Part shown: in pieces, positions 7,484-16,863 of the stretch
How positions within the stretch are numbered: the first letter of the stretch is position 1
Layout: each line of letters starts with the position of its first letter
NCBI GenBank assembly: GCA_021791055.1
Contig: JAJYXI010000006.1
Coordinates: forward strand, 37,568 to 101,567
Direction: 5' to 3'
DNA from: Nitrospirota bacterium
GTDB taxonomy: Bacteria > Nitrospirota > Thermodesulfovibrionia > Thermodesulfovibrionales > Dissulfurispiraceae
Length of the DNA stretch: 64,000 bases
Notes under the pieces: generated by a model
What the model was told of the DNA's origin: nothing
What the model saw: only the letters and a program-made list of their open reading frames with translations
The model's database searches: none
Position numbers and translations under genes: made by a program

Positions 7484-10400
7484 TAGGAGCAGGAAAGGGC
7501 GGAAGCGCCCTTTTGTCGGTTCTTCTAAAAGAGCCAAGTATCAATGTTGTAGGCATAGCAGACATCGATCCCGATGCACCGGGTTTTGATATAGCAAGGC
7601 AGTTAAACATCCCGATTACTACCAACCTCAAAGAGCTTGCTGCTAAAAAACCTGATATTATCGTAAATGTGACAGGAGACAGCAGCGTAACAGCCGAGAT
7701 TTTAAAAATCTTGAAACGCAAATCCCCCGGCACAGAAGTAATAGACGGGAAAAGTGCAAAACTGATATGGGATTTGTTAGAGAAACGCCGTCAGACAAAA
7801 GAAGAGGTGAAAACCCTCCTCAACGAGACAAAGGAACTGTATCGCATCGGCGTATCTCTCGTGTCTGCGGACAAACTTGAGGAGGTTCTTAATAACCTCT
7901 TGATCGAGGCTGCCCGCACTATCAATGCCCCTGCCGGAAGTATCGCCTTATGCGACGAAAAGAATGAATTCATCACATTAAAGGCATCTTATGGATTTTC
8001 ATCTGACTTTTCACAGATAGTCCAATGGAAGGTTCGTGACGGTGGAATGACAGACCATATCCTTAGCAAGAGGATACCAACAGTAATATCCAATATAGAC
8101 GAATACCCGTTTGCCGACAATAGAACCCTTATCAAAGAGGGGATCAAAAGCCTTGTAGCAGTCCCATTATTTGCCAATGACAAGACAATAGGCATCTTAT
8201 ACATTGATGACTTTAAACCCAGAGACTGGACACAGAGAGAGATAGAGTTCCTCACACTCCTCGGCATACAGGCTGCTTATGCCATCGAGAAATTCAACCT
8301 TATCGAGACGATTTCAGAAACGCAGAATTACCTTAAGAATGTCCTCGACAACTCTGCAGATATAATCATAACCACAGATACAGAAGGAGAGATTGTTGAA
8401 TTCAACAGAGGTGCATCAAGAATTTTAGGATATTCAAAAGAGGATATCATAGGAAAGAAGGCTGAAGACCTGTGGGTACAGCCGGAAAGTAGGCGTGAAA
8501 TCCTTAAGATACTCGAAAGAGAAGGGTATATATCCAATTATGAAGCCCAGCTTCTGACAAAGGATGGACGGGTCATGGATGTGAGCCTTACCCTCTCGTA
8601 TATTCTGAGCAGCAAGAAAGGGATTTTAGGAACAGTAGGCATCAGCAAGGATATAACCGAAAAGAAAAAGCTCGAAAGGGCGATCGAAGAGAGAAATCTG
8701 GAGCTGCGCGAGCTGAATGAGAAGCTCGAAGAAAAAGTTATTGAAAGGACAAAAGACTTTGAAAAAGCAAACAGAGAGCTCGAAAGATCTAATAAATTAA
8801 AGAGTCAATTTATTGCCACAATGAGCCATGAATTGAGGACACCGCTCAATTCAATTTTAGGCTTTTCAGAGCTCCTTATGGATGAGGTATTCGGAACGCT
8901 TACAGAAAAACAGAAGAGATATGTAAACAACGTCTACAGTTCAGGAAGCCACCTCCTGCAGCTCATCAACAACATCCTTGATATAGCAAAGATAGAATCA
9001 GGGAAGATGGAGCTTCATTATGAAGCTTTCTCTATCCGTCAGGCCATATCGGAAGTCGAGACTGTAATAAAACCGCTTGCTGACAAAAAGAGTCAAAAAT
9101 TAACCCTATCAATAGACGAAAAGGTATCCATTCTCAAAGCGGACAAGGTGAAGTTCAAACAGATCCTCTACAATCTGCTCTCTAATGCCGTAAAATTCAC
9201 TCATGAAGGCGGCGATGTCTTTCTCAATGCCGAACTTGTCGGCGGAGATGATGTATCCTATTTTGCAAAATATTCTCACATATGTCTCGGTAATGAGAGC
9301 TGCTTAATGATTTCTGTAACTGACACAGGCATAGGCATAAAGAAAGAGGACCATGAAAAGATATTCTCGGAATTCGAACAGGTTGACAGCAGTTTCAGCA
9401 GAAGATACGAAGGGACAGGTCTCGGTCTTGCACTCACAAAAAAACTCGTTGAGCTTCACGGAGGTGCGATTTCTGTTGAAAGCGCGGAAGGCAAAGGCAG
9501 TAAATTTACAATTATTGTCCCTCTCTTCGATGTCACGGCTTTTGAAAAACAACCAAAGCTCCATGAGCCTGAGACTGTTGAGCCTGCATACGATGATGTT
9601 GATACATCAAAGAAGAGAAGGGGAGAAGCGCCTCTCATGCTTGTTGTTGAGGACGACCCTTCCACTTCGGAACTGCTGACGCTTTATCTTGCACAGGGAG
9701 GCTACAGGGTTGCCCATGCCTATAACGGCGACACTGCTATAAGCCGCATAAGGGAATTAAAGCCTTTTGCGGTACTTCTCGATGTAATGCTGCCGGGAAA
9801 GGACGGATGGGAGATACTTCAGGAAATGAAGTCAGACCCTGAATTAAAAGACATCCCTGTAATTATATCTTCTGTTATAGATAACAGCGAATTGGGTTTT
9901 ACCCTTGGCGCATCGGATTATCTCGTAAAGCCTGTGGACAGGATTACCCTTCTGAAAAAACTCGAGGAATTGAGCTTTGCCACAAAAAAGGGGAGAAGGC
10001 CTGTAAACATTCTCTGCATCGATGACCATGACGAGGTGCTGGAGCTCCTGTCATCCATCCTCGAGCCTGTAGGCTACAATGTAATCACAGCCAATTCAGG
10101 AAGACAGGGGATTGAAAAGGCAATAGCATACAGACCCGACCTTGTTATCCTCGATCTCATGATGCCTGAGATTGACGGCTTTGAAGTGGCTCAGATACTT
10201 AAAGGCAATCCCTCTACAACGGATATTCCAATACTCATCCTGACAGCAAAGGACCTTACAGTTGACGACAGGCTCAGACTTGCAGGGAAAATAGAAAACT
10301 GTATGCAGAAAAGCCATTTTACCAAAGAAGACCTCCTCATGCACATAAGGGACCTCGAAGCTACTTACCCTGCAAGGGCAGGGCTGCTGGATGAGGTAAG

Positions 10401-10881
10401 CGGGCTGTTTGACCACAGCTATTTCCAGATACGCCTTGCACAGGAGGTAAGCAGGGCAGGCAGATACAAAAATACATTCACGATGATAATGCTCGACCTC
10501 GACAATTTCACAGAATACATAAAGGCACACGGAATCCACAGGGCCAATATTGTCATAAGGAAGATAGCAGAGTTCATGAGAAAGTCACTGCGAGGCTCCG
10601 ACACTGTTGTTCGATACGGCATCGATGAGTTCGCAGTCATCCTCTCGAATACAATAAAAGCTCCTGCCGAGGCAGTTGCCAAGAGATTTCTTGCATATGT
10701 TGACAGTTATCCCTTCTATGGCGAGGAGGCAATGCCACAGGGAAAGATAACCGCAAGCGTCTCGGTAATAACCTACCCTCAGGATGCCTCATCTCCTGAA
10801 GAGCTCATATTCAAGGCACACCAGACCTTGAGAAAGGCAAAAGAAAGCGGAGGGAAAAGGGTATTAGTATATGAGCAATAA
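7453..10881 (+). CDS. Hybrid sensor histidine kinase with N-terminal NAD-binding-like domain
   Basis: 1142 residues. Visible order: a Rossmann-like domain (about 4-120, AVIGAGKGGSALL, a GxGxGG turn); GAF (about 140-280); PAS (about 285-395); coiled coil; HisKA with phospho-His 459 in SHELRTP; HATPase with GTGLGLAL near 655. Then come receiver 1 (Asp 777 in LLDVMLPG), receiver 2 (Asp 901 in ILDLMMPE) and a GGDEF-like domain whose signature is GIDEF near 1056. There is no transmembrane segment, so it is cytoplasmic. The Rossmann domain suggests sensing of NAD(P)H or a similar ligand (inference). The altered GGDEF is probably not an active diguanylate cyclase. A start at 7465 is also possible. 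Confidence 0.9.
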   Translation: MHGFMGNIAVIGAGKGGSALLSVLLKEPSINVVGIADIDPDAPGFDIARQLNIPITTNLKELAAKKPDIIVNVTGDSSVTAEILKILKRKSPGTEVIDGKSAKLIWDLLEKRRQTKEEVKTLLNETKELYRIGVSLVSADKLEEVLNNLLIEAARTINAPAGSIALCDEKNEFITLKASYGFSSDFSQIVQWKVRDGGMTDHILSKRIPTVISNIDEYPFADNRTLIKEGIKSLVAVPLFANDKTIGILYIDDFKPRDWTQREIEFLTLLGIQAAYAIEKFNLIETISETQNYLKNVLDNSADIIITTDTEGEIVEFNRGASRILGYSKEDIIGKKAEDLWVQPESRREILKILEREGYISNYEAQLLTKDGRVMDVSLTLSYILSSKKGILGTVGISKDITEKKKLERAIEERNLELRELNEKLEEKVIERTKDFEKANRELERSNKLKSQFIATMSHELRTPLNSILGFSELLMDEVFGTLTEKQKRYVNNVYSSGSHLLQLINNILDIAKIESGKMELHYEAFSIRQAISEVETVIKPLADKKSQKLTLSIDEKVSILKADKVKFKQILYNLLSNAVKFTHEGGDVFLNAELVGGDDVSYFAKYSHICLGNESCLMISVTDTGIGIKKEDHEKIFSEFEQVDSSFSRRYEGTGLGLALTKKLVELHGGAISVESAEGKGSKFTIIVPLFDVTAFEKQPKLHEPETVEPAYDDVDTSKKRRGEAPLMLVVEDDPSTSELLTLYLAQGGYRVAHAYNGDTAISRIRELKPFAVLLDVMLPGKDGWEILQEMKSDPELKDIPVIISSVIDNSELGFTLGASDYLVKPVDRITLLKKLEELSFATKKGRRPVNILCIDDHDEVLELLSSILEPVGYNVITANSGRQGIEKAIAYRPDLVILDLMMPEIDGFEVAQILKGNPSTTDIPILILTAKDLTVDDRLRLAGKIENCMQKSHFTKEDLLMHIRDLEATYPARAGLLDEVSGLFDHSYFQIRLAQEVSRAGRYKNTFTMIMLDLDNFTEYIKAHGIHRANIVIRKIAEFMRKSLRGSDTVVRYGIDEFAVILSNTIKAPAEAVAKRFLAYVDSYPFYGEEAMPQGKITASVSVITYPQDASSPEELIFKAHQTLRKAKESGGKRVLVYEQ

Positions 10882-11257
10882 GCCCCCGAAATCCCAAAAA
10901 ATACTTGTTGTTGAGGACAATCAGGTCAATCTTGAGCTGTTTATGGATCTGCTGGATGTGGGAGGATATGAATGCCTTCACACAACAAAGGGCGAAGAGG
11001 CTGTAGATATCGCAAAAAGGGAAATGCCCGACCTCATCCTCCTTGATATCCAATTGCCCGGCGTTGACGGTCTTACTGTCGGAAAAATTTTAAAATCTCA
11101 GGCTGAGACAAAAAACATAAAGGTAATCGCCCTGACTGCATATGCAATGAAAGGAGATAAAGAGATGTTTTTAGAAGAGGGGTTTGACGGCTATATACCA
11201 AAGCCCGTAAAGATGAAGGAATTCCTCGATGCAGTCGAAGAGTATCTCCGCTCATAG
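10871..11257 (+). CDS. Stand-alone receiver-domain response regulator
   Basis: 128 residues comprising only a receiver domain: acidic pair in VVEDNQ, phospho-acceptor Asp 59 in LLDIQLPG, and conserved Lys in PKPVKMKEF. It has no output domain, like DivK/CheY-type relay proteins. It overlaps the kinase gene by 11 bp, so the two are translationally coupled. It is the likely phosphorylation partner of that kinase. Confidence 0.93.
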   Translation: MSNKPPKSQKILVVEDNQVNLELFMDLLDVGGYECLHTTKGEEAVDIAKREMPDLILLDIQLPGVDGLTVGKILKSQAETKNIKVIALTAYAMKGDKEMFLEEGFDGYIPKPVKMKEFLDAVEEYLRS

Positions 11258-11310
11258 CTGGCAGCTAATAGCTGACAGCAAAAACCATGAGCTATGAGCC
11301 AAGAGCTATT
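11253..11310. repeat. AGCTAT/AGCTG word-repeat element
   Basis: Short words built around AGCTAT, AGCTG and GAGCTATGAGC repeat in both orientations between two convergent genes. The minus-strand gene takes its stop codon (11292-11294) from this element. Confidence 0.65.
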
Positions 11311-12353
11311 TTTAAGAACCTCTTCATATCGAATTCTTTGTCAATAATCTCCTTTGCGCGCTCTATCTTTCCTTTCTCCCTTATCCTTGCCTTTCCCATT
11401 GTGGCCTCTATCCTGTCAATCACAGTAAATGTATCTTCTGCCACAGATATGATAGGAACGCCCTTTGTCTGCGCCTTCCCAATAACAACATCGTTTGTAT
11501 AAAGTCCGCCTGTGAGGATAATGCACTTTGTGGATGTCTCCATGGCAGCAAGCTGAATATCGGAGCGGTGTGCGCCTGTGATCACCGCCTTGTTCGGAAT
11601 CCTGCTGAAATAACTAAGGGCGCTGTCCACATCCATTGCGCCTATGGAAAAGTTTTCTACAAAATCATCCAGTCTATCCTCGCAGCAGAGGACCCTGCCG
11701 TTAAGGATTTCAATAAGCTGTCTTATAGTGATGGATTCGAGAAGGCTGTCCTTAGGGAATACTCCTAATACTGTAATACCCTTCCTTTCCAGAAAAGGCT
11801 TAACAGTCTCTTTTACATGTGTAAATGCATTTAATGGGACTTTGTTAACAATGCCGCCTATGAATCGGTCTCCCAAAAGATTGGAAGTTCCCCAAATAGT
11901 ATCCATTGAGCTGTCTCCCCTCCATAATTCTATCATTATGGTATAGGCATTTACATCCTTAATAAGGCTAAGCGCATCAATGTCGAGCGCTGTGCCTTCA
12001 AACAGATCGCCTGCGCCTCCGATAATAACAAAGTCTTTATTCTTCTGGGACTCAAGGGCATCCATTATCCGCTTTTTTACATCCTTTATCTTTCCCTCAA
12101 ACAACAGGTTTTGCTCCTCATAACTGAAGACAAAAGGTGAAATAACATTAAGGCTGTCCGGCAGGGAAAGAACATCCTTTATGAACACGGCATCTGCATC
12201 GAATATATCGCGGCCCTTTTTAACAGGGGTCTTGCCGACAGGCTTGATATAGCCTACCTTATATCCCTGCTCAATAAGTTTCAATGCAAGGCCAAGGGCA
12301 AGAAAGGTCTTGCCTGTGTGGCTTCTGTTTGATGCTATAAATATGGGAATCAT
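11292..12353 (-). CDS. BioD-like/DRTGG-domain protein (phosphotransacetylase N-terminal type)
   Basis: 353 residues. The N-terminal part is a P-loop dethiobiotin-synthetase-like domain (FIASNRSHTGKTFLALGLAL). The C-terminal part (about 220-330) resembles a DRTGG domain, with ITGAHRSDIQLAAME. The pair matches the regulatory N-terminal half of large phosphotransacetylases, without the catalytic Pta domain. It overlaps the upstream acyl-CoA synthetase by 4 bp (ATGA), so the two are made together. A regulatory role in acetyl-CoA/acetate conversion is inferred. Confidence 0.82.
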   Translation of the reverse strand: MIPIFIASNRSHTGKTFLALGLALKLIEQGYKVGYIKPVGKTPVKKGRDIFDADAVFIKDVLSLPDSLNVISPFVFSYEEQNLLFEGKIKDVKKRIMDALESQKNKDFVIIGGAGDLFEGTALDIDALSLIKDVNAYTIMIELWRGDSSMDTIWGTSNLLGDRFIGGIVNKVPLNAFTHVKETVKPFLERKGITVLGVFPKDSLLESITIRQLIEILNGRVLCCEDRLDDFVENFSIGAMDVDSALSYFSRIPNKAVITGAHRSDIQLAAMETSTKCIILTGGLYTNDVVIGKAQTKGVPIISVAEDTFTVIDRIEATMGKARIREKGKIERAKEIIDKEFDMKRFLKIALGS

Positions 12354-14464
12354 GTTTTCCTCCTTTCAAAAATAATCCTTGCATCGAGGGCAAATGCCCC
12401 CTTGTTCATTACCACAAGTGGGTTTACATCAAGCTCTCTTATAATCGGGAAATCCATAAGAAGTGATGATATATTCATAATTCCATTAACTATCGCCTCG
12501 ACATCAACAGGCCTTTCTCCCCTTGCGCCCTTCAAGAGTGCGCTGGTCTTGACTTCATCTATCATTGAATGTGCCTCCCTCTTCGAAACAGGAGCTATTC
12601 TGAACGACACATCCTTTAAGACCTCAACATATATCCCGCCCAGTCCGAACATTATCATATGTCCGAATGTCCTGTCGTAAGTTACTCCGAGTATCACCTC
12701 TTTGCCACCTTTAATCATTTCATAGATCATTACACCTTTTATTAACGCATCAGGCATGAGCCTCCTTGCGTTGGAGGTTATTTCCATAAAAGCGTCCTCT
12801 GCTGCAGCCTCAGAATTTATGTCCATCTTCACACCGCCCACATCTGTCTTATGAAGGATATCAGGTGATGAGACCTTCATCACAACAGGGAATCCTATCC
12901 TTTCAGAAATAGCAGATGCCTCCTTTGCAGAGTGCGCCAGCGCCCGTTCAGGAAATGTGAATCCATAATTGGAAAGTATTGCCATGGCAATATCTTCGCC
13001 TGCCTCATACCTTCCTGTCTGTAACAAGTTATGGATGAGCCCTTGCACAGCCTCAAATCCACCCTTCCCCCCTTTACTAAAGGGGGGTAAGAGGGGATTA
13101 TCTTCTTCTGCATGTTTCCATGTATTATAGTCATATAGCCTTTTAAACGCCCTGACTGCTGTCTCCGGATAAGAGAAGTTCGGTATAGAGCTTGCCTTAA
13201 GCCTTTCGATAGACTCCCTAACCCGCATCTCTCCCATAAAAGAGGATATTATCGGCTTTTTTGCTGACATTGATTCATTAATAATTATTTCAGCGGTATT
13301 TTCGACATCCGTCATTGCCTGTGGAGTAAGTATTACAATAATCCCATCCACATTTGGGTCTGTAATCGCCTTATTCAGCACAACCTCATACCTCTCTGAT
13401 GTTGCATCGCCGATTATATCAACCGGATTGTAAAGGGATGCATTTTTTGGTAAAAGCGGTGTTATTGATTCTATGGCATCCCTTGACATCTGGGGAAGTT
13501 TCAAGCCAAGTTTTTCTGATGTGTCTGCTGCAATTATGCCGGGGCCTCCCGCATTTGTGATAATTAAAAGCCTTTCTCCTGCAGGCAGCTTACCGCCCGA
13601 AAATGCAAGGGCCGTATCAAAGAGCTCCTGAATGCCCCTTGCCCTGATAACTCCGGTCTGCTTAAATGCGGCATCAAAGGCGATCTCGGAGCCTGCAAGC
13701 GCCCCTGTATGGGATGAGGCAGCCCTTGCACCAGCCTCGGTGCCTCCTGATTTCAAGAGTATAATGGGCTTTACCTTTGTTGCCTTTTTAGCAACATTCA
13801 AGAACCTCCTTCCATCCACTACATCCTCTATGTATCCTAAAGTCAGATCAGTCTCGGGATCATTAATAAAATACTCTATGAAATCTATCTCATTGAGGTC
13901 TGTCTTATTGCCGAGGCTTATGAATTTAGAAAAACCCATATTGTTTCCGATTGCCCAGTCCAGTATGGCTATGCCGAGGGCTCCTGATTGCGAGAAAAAA
14001 GCGTTCCTCCCCTTCGGAAGCATGCCCGCTGCAAAGGTTGCATTCATACTGTTGGCTGTATTGATAATGCCGAGGCAGTTAGGACCAAGAATGCGGATAT
14101 TTTTGTCCCTGCTGATCCTTCCGATTTCTTCTTCAAGCCTTACACCTTCCGGCCCTGTCTCCTTAAATCCTGCGCTTAAAATCACTGCTGCCCTGACTCC
14201 AGCGGCAGCACAATCGATAAGTGTCTCGGGTACAAAACGGGCAGGAACCGCTATAACTGCAAGGCCGACATCTTCGCCTATATCCGATGACTTCTGAAAA
14301 GCCTTAAATCCAAGTATTTCAGAGGCAGACGGATTTACCGGATATAACCTGCCTTTATAATCAAATCTAACAAGATTGTTTAATACAGCACCGCCGACTT
14401 TTTTCAGATCTCTCGACGCACCGATGACTGCAATTGATTCAGGGCTAAAAAGGGATTCGAGCAT
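12350..14464 (-). CDS. Acetate/acyl-CoA ligase, ADP(NDP)-forming, fused alpha-beta
   Basis: 704 residues. Order: a CoA-binding domain (IAVIGASRDLKKVGGAV), a succinyl-CoA-ligase-like domain with the phospho-His loop ASSHTGALAGSE, a linker, and a C-terminal ATP-grasp domain (about 480-700). It interconverts acyl-CoA plus ADP and Pi with acid plus ATP, typical of anaerobes. The linker contains a repeat-derived segment, LLPPFSKGGKGGF (about residues 456-470), inserted in frame between the alpha and beta parts. First gene of a two-gene operon with the BioD/DRTGG protein. Confidence 0.92.
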   Translation of the reverse strand: MLESLFSPESIAVIGASRDLKKVGGAVLNNLVRFDYKGRLYPVNPSASEILGFKAFQKSSDIGEDVGLAVIAVPARFVPETLIDCAAAGVRAAVILSAGFKETGPEGVRLEEEIGRISRDKNIRILGPNCLGIINTANSMNATFAAGMLPKGRNAFFSQSGALGIAILDWAIGNNMGFSKFISLGNKTDLNEIDFIEYFINDPETDLTLGYIEDVVDGRRFLNVAKKATKVKPIILLKSGGTEAGARAASSHTGALAGSEIAFDAAFKQTGVIRARGIQELFDTALAFSGGKLPAGERLLIITNAGGPGIIAADTSEKLGLKLPQMSRDAIESITPLLPKNASLYNPVDIIGDATSERYEVVLNKAITDPNVDGIIVILTPQAMTDVENTAEIIINESMSAKKPIISSFMGEMRVRESIERLKASSIPNFSYPETAVRAFKRLYDYNTWKHAEEDNPLLPPFSKGGKGGFEAVQGLIHNLLQTGRYEAGEDIAMAILSNYGFTFPERALAHSAKEASAISERIGFPVVMKVSSPDILHKTDVGGVKMDINSEAAAEDAFMEITSNARRLMPDALIKGVMIYEMIKGGKEVILGVTYDRTFGHMIMFGLGGIYVEVLKDVSFRIAPVSKREAHSMIDEVKTSALLKGARGERPVDVEAIVNGIMNISSLLMDFPIIRELDVNPLVVMNKGAFALDARIIFERRKT
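13055..13099. repeat. C-rich/G-rich palindromic repeat inside the acyl-CoA synthetase gene
   Basis: 45 bp (15 codons) with arms CCCCCCTTTA and TAAAGGGGGG around a short centre, bounded by AAATCC and GGGGATT. It is in frame in the domain linker. A similar element lies in queC at 15638. Confidence 0.8.
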
Positions 14465-14519
14465 AAAATAAGTCTACCCGGTAATGACCATACGGTCAAG
14501 GGGAATATAAGGGGTGTGC

Positions 14520-14548
14520 TTGACACTGTTGCTGCAAAATGATAGTCT
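14520..14548 (+). promoter_or_regulatory. Possible promoter of the HD-GYP gene
   Basis: TTGACA (14520) with TAGTCT 17 bp downstream. If used, transcription starts near 14555, which would favour the in-frame TTG at 14588 as start codon. Confidence 0.35.
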
Positions 14549-15559
14549 TTGGATAAAACTAGCCATTCTTATACCGGGTGTAAAAGATTGAGGCTTAAAT
14601 CTCAGATAAGTGAGTATTTCAGAATCGACAAGGAATTAATAATTATCTTCCTCCTTGTGGCCATCACAGGAGTCATCTTCTTTTTTGTGTCCACCCAGAG
14701 GGCCTTTTTGAACTTCTTCTATCTTCCGGTGCTCATCGGCGCCTATTTTTTCGGCAGACGCTACGCCACCCATTCTGCAGTATTGTCAATAATCATGATT
14801 TCTGTAATTGCCTATGTGTATCCGTCGAGCTTCGCATTTTCTTCTGATGAGGAACTGTATAAATGGCTGGATATTGTTACATGGGGAGGATTTCTTTTTA
14901 TTACCGGTTATTGCATGGGACTCCTCTTTGAGAAAAAAGAACAGGCCAAAAAGGAGATAAAAAACACCTATAGGGGAATCATAGAGATGCTTTCTCTAAT
15001 AATAGACTCCGTGGATAAACAGACACAAAACCATTCTTACAGGGTCTCTGTAATTGCTGAAATGATAGCGAAAGAGATGGGTTGCCATGAAGCTGAAGTA
15101 GAAAATATCAGGATTGCCGCTCTGCTTCATGACATTGGGAAAATAGGCGTCAGTGCAGAAATCCTTCACAAAATCGGAAAGCTGTCCGAGGAAGAAAGGG
15201 AACGTATAAAAAGCCATACCACGCTGGGCGCAGATGTGCTTGAGCCTGTTGGAGGAAGGGTTCTACAGCTCCTGCCATTAATCCTTCATCATCATGAAAA
15301 TTACGATGGCAAAGGGTATCACGGCCTTATCGGGGAGGGCATTCCCCTTGGAGCGAGGATTATAGCGGTTGCCGATGTTTACGATGCACTTACTACAGAC
15401 CGCCCATACCGTACAGGACTTTCGCCTCTGCAGGCAAGAAAAGAGATCGTGACAAATTCCGGAACACATTTTGACCCTGATGTCGTAAAGGTATTTGACT
15501 CAATATTTCATAAGCTCGATTCCGAACTGCCACTGCTTCCAACAAAGTTAGAATTTTAG
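14549..15559 (+). CDS. Membrane-anchored HD-GYP domain phosphodiesterase
   Basis: 336 residues from a TTG start; the true start may be the TTG at 14588. An N-terminal region with three to four membrane helices (about 27-125) is followed by an HD-GYP domain. The domain shows the HD motif [18 protein letters not shown] and [17 protein letters not shown] enzymes degrade cyclic di-GMP. The terminal P of the GYP signature is H here, so activity may differ. It stands alone, converges on queC and overlaps its 3' end by 12 bp. It may act opposite the GGDEF-like kinase at 7453 (speculative). Confidence 0.85.
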   Translation: MDKTSHSYTGCKRLRLKSQISEYFRIDKELIIIFLLVAITGVIFFFVSTQRAFLNFFYLPVLIGAYFFGRRYATHSAVLSIIMISVIAYVYPSSFAFSSDEELYKWLDIVTWGGFLFITGYCMGLLFEKKEQAKKEIKNTYRGIIEMLSLIIDSVDKQTQNHSYRVSVIAEMIAKEMGCHEAEVENIRIAALLHDIGKIGVSAEILHKIGKLSEEERERIKSHTTLGADVLEPVGGRVLQLLPLILHHHENYDGKGYHGLIGEGIPLGARIIAVADVYDALTTDRPYRTGLSPLQARKEIVTNSGTHFDPDVVKVFDSIFHKLDSELPLLPTKLEF

Positions 15560-16282
15560 TAAAAGCGGGTCTTCAATCCCAGCTTCTTCAAAGCCCTTTG
15601 CCCTGAAAAGACAGCTATCACATTTCTCGCATGGTACAAAATTACTCCCCCTAAGCCCCCCCTTAACAAGGGGGGGATGGGGGGGTAAAGGTTGCGGGTC
15701 ATAACAGCTCCATGTGAGGGAATAGTCGAATCCCAGTTCTGCACCCTTTCTTATTATCTCTCCCTTTGTCATATAAAGGAGTGGAGCCTTTATGCTAAAT
15801 CTAATCCTTCCTTCCACAGAAATCTTTGTTGCAAGGTTTGCCATGTCTTCGAATGCCTTTAGATATTCAGGACGGCAGTCAGGATAGCCGCTGTAGTCCA
15901 CTGCATTTGCGCCAATAAAAATATCCGATGCCCCAAGCACCTCTGCCCACCCGAGGGCAAAGGAGAGGAAGATGGTATTGCGTGCAGGAACATAAGTAAC
16001 GGGAATATGTCCTATAGGACTTATGTGACCTATTTTCTTTGGTACTTCAATATCAGCCGTTAATGCCGAGCCTCCGATCTCTCTGAGGTCAAAATTTATT
16101 ATCAAATGTTTTTTTGCACCGAGACTCTCTGCCACCGATTTTGCAGACTCAAGCTCTATCTTATGGCGTTGAGCATAATCAAAGCTCAATGCATAAAGCT
16201 CGTAACCTTCTGCCTTTGCAATGGCTGCAGTTGTCGAGGAATCAATCCCGCCGCTTAAAAGGACAACCGCTTTTTTGCTCAT
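15548..16282 (-). CDS. queC: 7-cyano-7-deazaguanine synthase
   Basis: 244 residues. A PP-loop [10 protein letters not shown] near the N-terminus and the zinc-binding cysteines WSCYDP...[11 protein letters not shown] near the C-terminus identify QueC. It makes preQ0, the precursor of queuosine in tRNA. Between the first zinc cysteine and the other three, residues about 198-216 ([16 protein letters not shown]) come from a repeat element and are not part of the normal enzyme. The zinc site could still form, with a longer loop. It overlaps plsY by 4 bp as the last gene of a minus-strand run. Confidence 0.93.
   Translation of the reverse strand: MSKKAVVLLSGGIDSSTTAAIAKAEGYELYALSFDYAQRHKIELESAKSVAESLGAKKHLIINFDLREIGGSALTADIEVPKKIGHISPIGHIPVTYVPARNTIFLSFALGWAEVLGASDIFIGANAVDYSGYPDCRPEYLKAFEDMANLATKISVEGRIRFSIKAPLLYMTKGEIIRKGAELGFDYSLTWSCYDPQPLPPHPPLVKGGLRGSNFVPCEKCDSCLFRAKGFEEAGIEDPLLLKF
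15638..15690. repeat. C-rich/G-rich palindromic repeat inside queC
   Basis: Runs CCCCCCCTTA and AAGGGGGGG face each other with a further GGGGGGG block, in frame within queC. It belongs to the same family as the element at 13055. Confidence 0.8.
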
Positions 16283-16863
16283 ACCTTCTGCCCTATCTTG
16301 CTCTCTGTCCCCTGTATAAGCCGCTTAATGTTGGCTGCATGTCTTATATATATTAAGACAGTAATTGCGGCTGCAATTATCATCTTTTCCTTTGAATAAT
16401 CTATCATATAAATACTTAATGGCAATAAACCGAAGGATACAAGTGCGCTTAAAGAAGAGTATCTTGTCCATTTGGCTGTTAAAAGCCACAGCACTATTGT
16501 GAAAATCGCAACATACGGCGAAAAAGCGAGCAAGACCCCAATACTCGCTGAAACCCCTTTCCCGCCTTTAAATTTGAGGAATAAAGAGAAGTTGTGGCCT
16601 AATATGGCAGAAAGGCCTACAATTCCTGCATCTAATGTATCGAGTGCAAGCGTCTTTGCAATTGCCACGGGTACTGCGCCTTTTGCGATATCTCCAAGTA
16701 GGGTGAATAAGGCTGCCTCTTTGCCGACTGCCCTGAGGACATTGGTTGCGCCTATATTTCCGCTGCCGACCTTTCTTAAATCAATGCCCTTGCTCTTTGC
16801 GATCAATAATCCGGTCGGGATAGAGCCTATAATGAATGAGATTATTATTAATGCAGGCATCAT
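16279..16863 (-). CDS. plsY: Glycerol-3-phosphate acyltransferase PlsY
   Basis: 194 residues with about five membrane helices. The family motifs are [29 protein letters not shown] and FKGGKGVS. PlsY transfers acyl from acyl-phosphate to glycerol-3-phosphate, the first step of phospholipid synthesis. It overlaps queC and pgsA by 4 bp each, so the phospholipid genes form a tight operon. Confidence 0.95.
   Translation of the reverse strand: MMPALIIISFIIGSIPTGLLIAKSKGIDLRKVGSGNIGATNVLRAVGKEAALFTLLGDIAKGAVPVAIAKTLALDTLDAGIVGLSAILGHNFSLFLKFKGGKGVSASIGVLLAFSPYVAIFTIVLWLLTAKWTRYSSLSALVSFGLLPLSIYMIDYSKEKMIIAAAITVLIYIRHAANIKRLIQGTESKIGQKV

Noticed and set aside
11253..11310. Possible CRISPR-like repeats
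   Set aside because: The words are short, irregular and in both orientations, with no constant spacers and no cas genes nearby.
13632..14297. 221-codon plus-strand ORF
   Set aside because: It is the mirror of the acyl-CoA synthetase and has no ribosome site or recognisable domain.
14549..14560. TTG at 14549 as a confident start of the HD-GYP gene
   Set aside because: No ribosome site and it lies before the predicted transcript start; kept only as the outer limit.
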